Below, one piece after another: positions 57,767-64,000 of a stretch of 64,000 nt of DNA. Position 1 is the first letter of the stretch. Each line of letters begins with the position of its first letter. The DNA comes from Lophius americanus (lineage: Eukaryota > Chordata > Actinopteri > Lophiiformes > Lophiidae): NCBI GenBank assembly GCA_037951165.1, contig JBBDHG010000028.1, positions 5,908,501-5,972,500 on the forward strand, given 5' to 3'. The notes beneath the pieces are model-generated. The model was given only the letters and a program-made list of their open reading frames with translations. It was not told the DNA's origin and searched no databases. Made by a program: the position numbers and the translations under genes.

Positions 57767-58049
57767 TGTGCCGTCCTCAATGAGAAGCTGGACTCCCTCC
57801 TGCAGACGCTCAACACAGTGTGCCCTGCCATACCTCCTTTTCCTCACTCCACTCCTCCTTTAGTGGAGGAGGAGCAGGAGGAGGAGGAAGACGAGGCCAG
57901 TGAGGAGAGCCTGACAGACCTGAAGGAGAAGCTGGAGGAGGAGGAGACGGAGAAAGGACCGCAGATCTTTAAAAGCAGGGAGCAACTGATGCTGAGAGCC
58001 AACAGCCTGAAGAAAGCTGTGAGACAGATCATAGACCAGGCAGAGAGAG
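57767..58049 (+). CDS. dgkh: dgkh exon 15 (acidic linker)
   Basis: Exon of 283 bases, residues 554-647 plus one base; phase 0 in, 1 out; acceptor CGTCTCATCCAG and donor G|GTAATC. It starts CAVLNEKLDSLLQTLNT, then a proline stretch and a run of glutamates (about 586-600), and ends with the conserved REQLMLRANSLKKAVRQIID. The acidic middle is low complexity and variable in the family; the ends are conserved and anchor the frame. In the family this linker separates the DAGKc and DAGKa halves. Confidence 0.94.
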
Positions 58050-59054
<1,005 letters not shown>

Positions 59055-59379
59055 AACATACTGTATGAATGTCTATGTACATTAATACTAAAGCATGTGC
59101 ACGTAGACATACATAGATATAAGAGGTGGGAGCATACATTTAGAATGCCACCCCGCCCAGCAGATATAATACGAAAAAAAACAACGATCTTTTATGTATG
59201 CATCTTAATGTAAGAATTGTTGAATTGTAAGAAATGTTTTCCATGCTGCCTGCTAGATTTACGACGTTTATCAGTAGCTTCTTGTAGTGAAGCTTCAGTT
59301 ATTGGTAGCTTCATATGTTGCTTGGCCAAACAAGCGTCAGTGTGTTGCATCATGTAATGTAAACTTTTTCTCCACTCAG

Positions 59380-59511
59380 TTGTTGACGAGCAGAATGCCC
59401 ACACGGAGGAGGCTGAGCTGCCTTCTCCGCTGGAGTTCAGGAAGGACAGCGAGGACGAGAACAGAGACAGCGAGAAGGACGAGGACACCAAGGAGCTGGA
59501 AGCTGTGTCAT
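59380..59511 (+). CDS. dgkh: dgkh exon 16 (charged linker)
   Basis: Exon of 132 bases, residues 648-691 plus one base; phase 1/1; acceptor TTCTCCACTCAG and donor T|GTAAGC. It encodes VVDEQNAHTEEAELPSPLEF and a run rich in D, E, K and R. The opening is recognisable against delta/eta; the rest is low complexity. Phase and position between exons 15 and 17 support it. Confidence 0.87.
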
Positions 59512-60911
59512 GTAAGCTCATTGCTGTGTTGGTTCTGACCGGTGTGTCCTTGTTTCCTTCAAATCTGCTTTTCTCTGATGCATTTCCATCCTGGACCACC
59601 TCCAAATCATTTGACCAGTCCAACCCTGCCCATTTCATGCTTATGTCTTTGCCAGCTGGCGTATCTCTCAGTGAGTGTCCCAGGAAAAAAATCTTTTTTA
59701 ATAATTAGCCTGCTGTTAAAGGACAGTTCCAAAGAATTTGCATCCTCTGGTGGATCAATTCAAACACATTTCCTCATGTTTTTGTCCACTACACTGACAA
59801 AGGATGGAGGATCAACAAAAAATATCATTCAGTCAATCAATCAAACAAACCGTATTTATATTGAATACAAATTAATTAAATTAAATCAAATTAAATTTAA
59901 AAAGTAATATTTCAAATCAGGATTAAAGTACGGATAAACCAGGATAAATGTTTATGACTAACAGTAAAATATTGTGAATAAAATAAGTAAAATTACTAAA
60001 ACCAGATAGAATTTAGATAAATTCTAGACATTAAATAAAAGTCAGACGAAATAGATAGATCTAAGCTTAAATTTAAAAAATAAATGCTTTCAGCTCATCT
60101 CAGATCAAATGTTCTAGTTCTGCTCTTATTTAAAAGCTCAGAAGAGAAGAAGCATATGATCATGATCACAGGGTTCAAACGTCGCTACCTAGTGGTTAGT
60201 CAGCTCATTGCACCACAGAGAATCAGATCTAAAGGGTAAAAATGCTGCTGATGCCAATCATGTTTCTATCATATATAAACTGGAAGATTAGGTGAAGGCC
60301 TGCTCTCCTGGTCATCTTTCACCTGCAGCAGAACGAGATGTTTATTTCCACAGCTTCTCCAGTAGTAAACGCTCATACCTGTGGAAACTGTATGGTGGTG
60401 CAGCTCTGAAGCCTGTGTGAAAGCGTGTTGCTGCGCTCCGGTGGACACAGGATGTGTTATTGTCTCAGTGACAGAAGTTCTTTCTGTTTATTCCATGGCT
60501 GTTTCCTTCCTTCCACACTTTTTCCAGCCACTGGAGGAGCGGTCAAACACTCTTTTCTTATCCTCTCCTTGTTACATCTTATTGCCTCCTCAATTTTTCC
60601 TGACCTGAAAACCAAAAACACCAAAGGGATCAGATCAATCTTTTTCTTTCCATCAGCCTCCCCACTAAGTATAAGAATCGTTTTAAAGAAAACAGACGAC
60701 AAACAGGTGAAAAAGAATGTTTAGGTTTTACAAAAGTAGGAAATCTTTTGAAATTAATGTGTAGCCACTCCTTCCAAAAATGAATTCTGTCAAATAATCT
60801 CAAAACTCACTTCAATTATTCTCTTCTGCTTTTTTTTTTGTTAATTTGAGTTGAAGAACCCTTGTAATTGTGTGTACAGTAAATAATGTTGTTTGGAACA
60901 TTAGCCCAGAA
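59512..60911. other. Intron 16 left part, nothing recognised
   Basis: AT-rich with a run of TAAATTAAAT-like text at 59870-60080. Frames below 125 codons show no domain. Confidence 0.5.
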
Positions 60912-60990
60912 AGCACTTTATATCTCCAGAGGGGGCGGGTCCTCTTCCATGTTTGTAGCCTAAAAGGGAAAACTGAACTCAGATTCTAGA
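60912..60990 (+). repeat. Dispersed family C fragment
   Basis: CACTTTATATCTCCAGAGGG, GGCGGGTCCTCTTCCATGTT and AAAACTGAACTCAGATTCTA match 15936-16065. Confidence 0.5.
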
Positions 60991-61489
60991 AATTTGAAAT
61001 AACATAGAAAGTAAAACAGTAAATATAACATTTAATAATAAATGCTAGATTATTAATAACAACACTGTTTATTTTGTATGAAAAGAAGTGCAAAATAAGC
61101 AACTTATACTTGATAAGGAGTAGAAAATGTCAAATACATTACATTAACTTACCAAATCCCATGGTAGATACATTACACAAAAGCAACAATGTTCTCCTTC
61201 ATAAAGTTTTGCACACCAATGTCATTAACATAACAATTAAAATTGTTATTTTTAGCATTTAATGGTTAATTTAAGCTACTTCCTCTGGATCTTGCAGCCC
61301 ACTGGTCAAGAATGCTTTCTGTGCCCTCTCCATCTCCCATGGGAGCCAGCACTCTGTGCACATATAAATGTCTTTTTGTAAGCACATAAATACGGTTTTG
61401 AAGAGAACATATTCTCGAGTAAAACCAGAGAGCTGTTTGGTGCTCAATAAATGTATTTCAACCGGTGAAGACAAAATGTAGTAAAGATG
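60991..61489. other. Intron 16 stretch with nothing recognised
   Basis: AT-rich; no assignable element. Confidence 0.45.
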
Positions 61490-62010
61490 AATGATTTATT
61501 ACAACAGAAGATGTGTGATAATGAGTTTATTAGAAAGACTTTGGGACCCTTTTGGGGAGATAAAAAGGTCTCTGCCCTGAGCAGCAGCAGGATTATTCCC
61601 CCTCTGGAGTCTAGATACTGGTGTTTGTGGCTGTTGAATGAATCTCCGAAGACCAAGTGGAGGTGGGGAGCTGAGAGATGCGCGAACCAGCAGCGTTCAA
61701 GAACTAGTTTGATGGAGAGTCATATTTAAAGACAGGAACTAATGGTTATAGGCTAAGCATGCAGTTGTGACCGAAATAGGATTGATGAGGTTACCTGAAT
61801 GAGACCCCAGTGAAGGATATAGAAATGTAATGATAAGAGGACATCGTATTTTAGTCACCTGCTGTTGCAAGACTCCGACAGTAAGACGTGTGTCACGCTG
61901 AGGTGTACAGACCTGTTGATGTCGTTTAGCTGAGCCTGTAAGCACAACATGAGAACGAACATGTGTGGAAGGTGAGGATAACAGAGCAGTATGAGAAGTA
62001 ACTATGGCCC
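61490..62010 (+). repeat. Dispersed family B, copy 2
   Basis: CCCTGAGCAGCAGCAGGATT, GGAGTCTAGATACTGGTGTT, AGTGGAGGTGGGGAGCTGAG and 'AACTATGGCCCTGTTG' parallel the copy at 54345-54700. This copy is longer, with about 150 extra bases in its right half. Confidence 0.6.
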
Positions 62011-62256
62011 TGTTGAACTAGAGGATAGTCTTTCTGATCGAATTTTCGCTAGATCTCCATTTCAGTGTTTGCTTTTGCCAACATTCATGCACAGTAGAAA
62101 CATCTCTGCTCAGGTTTAGTGATTTGTTCTTTCAAGATCTCTGCTCTGTACGCTCATTTGACTGGGTATGGTGTAAAAAAGTGTAGATGAGAGAAGAGAG
62201 ATGTACAGTATATAAGAAAACGTGTGACTGAGCAATCATGTTCAGGCCCTGTAAGA

Positions 62257-62369
62257 AGACTCTGTGAGCAGACTCTGTGAGCAGACTCTGTGAGCAGACT
62301 CTGTGAGCAGACTCTGTGAGCAGACTCTGTGAGCAGACTCTGTGAGCAGACTCTGTGAGCAGACTCTGT
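62257..62369. repeat. 13-bp minisatellite, 8 perfect units
   Basis: AGACTCTGTGAGC repeats eight times without a mismatch, plus a partial ninth unit. Perfect identity indicates recent expansion. It lies 127 bases upstream of exon 17. Confidence 0.97.
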
Positions 62370-62495
62370 TCACTGACGTATGGGGTCTCAGATGCAACTT
62401 CACCATGAGGACACCATAGGTCTAATCATGGCTAGAAAATATGTTTTCATTCCAATCGAGAGATTGATGGCAGATTCTTTTTCTCCGGTCTCCAG

Positions 62496-62630
62496 CTGCC
62501 AAGAGTCCCTGTTCTCCAACGGAGAGGAGGGTGAGCCGCAGCACCCAGTCCTGTGGCTCTTTCACCATCACCCCCTTCACCACAAGCAAAGAGAACCTCC
62601 CTGTACTCAACACACGCATCATCTGCCCTG
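62496..62630 (+). CDS. dgkh: dgkh exon 17 (serine-rich linker, eta signature)
   Basis: Exon of 135 bases, residues 692-736 plus one base; phase 1/1; acceptor CCGGTCTCCAG and donor G|GTAAAC. It encodes SAKSPCSPTERRVSRSTQSC then GSFTITPFTTSKENLPVLNT, close to identical to eta and clearly different from delta. SPTERRVSRSTQS is rich in basic residues and serines and is a plausible phosphorylation region (inference). Confidence 0.96.
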
Positions 62631-62641
62631 GTAAACACATA

Positions 62642-62690
62642 AACACTCACGCACACAAACACACACATGCACACACACACACTGCAAGCC
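62642..62690. repeat. (CA)n microsatellite
   Basis: Interrupted CA run directly after the exon 17 donor. Confidence 0.85.
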
Positions 62691-62731
62691 ATATCTAAAT
62701 TGTCTAAATACCTAAAGCTCATGGTCTACGG

Positions 62732-62759
62732 ATGGTGTAAGTTCATTAACTTACACCAT
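62732..62759. repeat. Perfect inverted repeat, 12-bp arms
   Basis: ATGGTGTAAGTT and its complement flank CATT in intron 17. It could form a stem in the pre-mRNA. Confidence 0.85.
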
Positions 62760-62810
62760 TCATAAAATTTTCTTGAGCTTAAAGCGTGCATACAACTTTT
62801 TTTTGAGTGT

Positions 62811-62880
62811 ATGTATGTGTGTGTGTATATGTGTGTGTGTGTGTATATGTGTGTATGTGTATTTGTGCGTATTTGTGTGT
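62811..62880. repeat. (TG)n tract serving as acceptor region of exon 18
   Basis: TG-rich run with TATG interruptions ending four bases before the AG of exon 18. UG-rich RNA upstream of an acceptor is a known type of binding site for CELF and TDP-43 proteins; their involvement here is inference. Confidence 0.85.
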
Positions 62881-62884
62881 GCAG

Positions 62885-63002
62885 GATTGCGGGCAGGTCT
62901 GGCTGCCTCTATTGCTGGCAGCTCCATCATTAGTAAGATGCTCCTGGCTAACATCGACCCCTTCGGTGCCACGCCCTTCATTGACCCCGACCTGGACTCG
63001 CT
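62885..63002 (+). CDS. dgkh: dgkh exon 18 (linker to accessory domain)
   Basis: Exon of 118 bases completing residue 737 and running to 775 plus two bases; phase 1 in, 2 out; acceptor TTTGTGTGTGCAG and donor CT|GTAAGA. It encodes LRAGLAASIAGSSIISKMLL then ANIDPFGATPFIDPDLDS, an eta-specific stretch. The polypyrimidine tract of the acceptor is replaced by a (TG)n microsatellite (62811-62880). Confidence 0.95.
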
Positions 63003-63097
63003 GTAAGAGTCTCTTTGTTTGGTCATGTGACTATATCTGTCCATTGGTCCTGAAATCTCCTGAAAAATTCACTGGGTGTGTTTGTCTCTCATCCCAG

Positions 63098-63208
63098 AGA
63101 GGGCTACATGGAGAAGTGTGTGATGAACAACTACTTTGGCATCGGCCTTGATGCCAAGATATCCCTGGAGTTCAACAACAAACGAGAAGAGCATCCAGAG
63201 AAATGCAG
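63098..63208 (+). CDS. dgkh: dgkh exon 19 (start of DAGKa accessory domain)
   Basis: Exon of 111 bases, residues 776-812 plus two bases; phase 2/2; acceptor CTCTCATCCCAG and donor AG|GTAAGA. It encodes EGYMEKCVMNNYFGIGLDAK then ISLEFNNKREEHPEKC, the highly conserved opening of the accessory half of the catalytic region. The next residue should be Arg followed by SRTKN in the exon beyond the window. The intron before it is 95 bases. Confidence 0.96.
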
Positions 63209-63289
63209 GTAAGACATTCTCAGTAAATCCAGGTATCTCTTCCATCAAATTTCTTACAGATCCATCCACTAATTTATGAGCTATTGCCA

Positions 63290-63530
63290 AAAACTACAAA
63301 ATTGTCCAATCTCACAATGGTTAAGAAAATGTCATTATGACATCACATCAGGTCTTGACCTAACATTATGGAAATTGAATCATCTCTAGGTTGGAAAATC
63401 TACCTTTCTGTAAAGTTTTATTCAAATCTTTCTAATGTTTTTCCGTAATCTTGTGAGGAAACCAATAAACAGAATAAACAGAGAAACAAAGGTGAAATCA
63501 TAGCTTCTTGGTGGAGGCCCCAAAGATGTA
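63290..63530 (+). repeat. Dispersed fish repeat fragment in intron 19
   Basis: CCAATCTCACAATGGTTAAG, 'TTTTTCCGTAATCTTGTGAG' and 'CATAGCTTCTTGGTGGAGGC' follow the pattern of a common fish element ending 'gtaatcctgctgac...cataacctccttggcggaggt'. Orientation and class are uncertain. Confidence 0.45.
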
Positions 63531-64000
63531 ATTGGATAAAATCATGAATTGATGACCTTCGAATGTTCAAAGTTCAACTTCAGGTTCTACAAAAATATTT
63601 TCATTCCCACCATTCATCACCAGAACTCAGAAATTGAAGACGAGATTGTTCCGATACTTCACATGTGGGCAGATCCTGGATTAGTGAGACCGATCTTTGC
63701 TGGACCTCAACGTCAAATCAGATGATCCAGATGTCCGGGTGCTTCTGATTCAACCTTGAAGGATGAATGAGAACCTTAACAAACATATTCATTGGTGTCC
63801 AAAGTATTTAGATAATATACGATTAAATTGATTCACATTCAGTTTAATGCAGAGAATCCCTGGCTTTACTGACAGATAAGGTTGGGAAATAACGGGGCGT
63901 TTTCAGTGTTGTGATGATGATCTGGGAGTATTCGGCCCTGACTTTGATCCAGAATGCCGGCAAAAATTTAATGTCAAAGAACTTCTGAGGTTATCTTCAT
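63531..64000. other. Intron 19 to window end, nothing recognised
   Basis: The window ends inside the intron after exon 19. No further exon was found here. Confidence 0.5.

Overview
This window is eukaryotic, almost certainly from a ray-finned (teleost) fish. It contains one interrupted protein gene on the + strand, with GT-AG introns from 82 bases to 14 kb. The introns carry fish-type mobile DNA: an L2-like LINE with (ATT)n tail, RTE-like and other LINE pieces, tRNA-derived SINEs, Tc1/mariner relics and hAT-like non-autonomous elements. There is no operon, CRISPR array, prokaryotic signal, rRNA or functional tRNA gene. No species is claimed.

The gene is the 5' two thirds of dgkh, diacylglycerol kinase eta (type II DGK). 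I could place 19 coding exons (3156 to 63208) whose splice phases all agree. Together they give 2438 coding bases, 812 residues plus two bases of the next codon. In order the exons encode a short unique N-terminus, an acidic/serine stretch, a PH domain (about 73-166), two C1 zinc fingers (181-230 and 253-303), the catalytic DAGKc domain (about 338-465, with GGDGSVG at 395-401), a long acidic linker, and the start of the accessory DAGKa domain. The rest of DAGKa and the expected C-terminal SAM domain lie beyond base 64000. Sequence features such as SDSEAEQEGPQKL, SFTITPFTTSKENLPVLNT and LRAGLAASIAGSSII favour the eta paralogue over delta.

Layout: 1-2840 is AT-rich upstream DNA with no recognisable gene. 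2860-3155 is a CpG-rich promoter/5' UTR candidate with two CACGTG boxes and an upstream reading frame that overlaps the start codon. 3156-42893 holds exons 1-6, separated by very large introns (2, 3 and 4) packed with repeats. 47462-55330 holds exons 7-13 (C1 domains and catalytic core). 57585-63208 holds exons 14-19 (linker and start of the accessory domain).

The most notable non-gene signal is a dispersed family of up to about 680 bp with at least 15 copies or fragments in both orientations across the introns. It has no coding capacity that I can see and an imperfect hairpin at one end. I could not assign it to a known class. Other structure includes nested insertions (L2 inside Tc1, L2 tail inside another LINE, the dispersed family inside two different inverted-repeat elements), three minisatellites (30, 17 and 13 bp units) and long (TA)n tracts. 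I did not find a previously undescribed biochemical system; the candidates worth checking are listed as findings.
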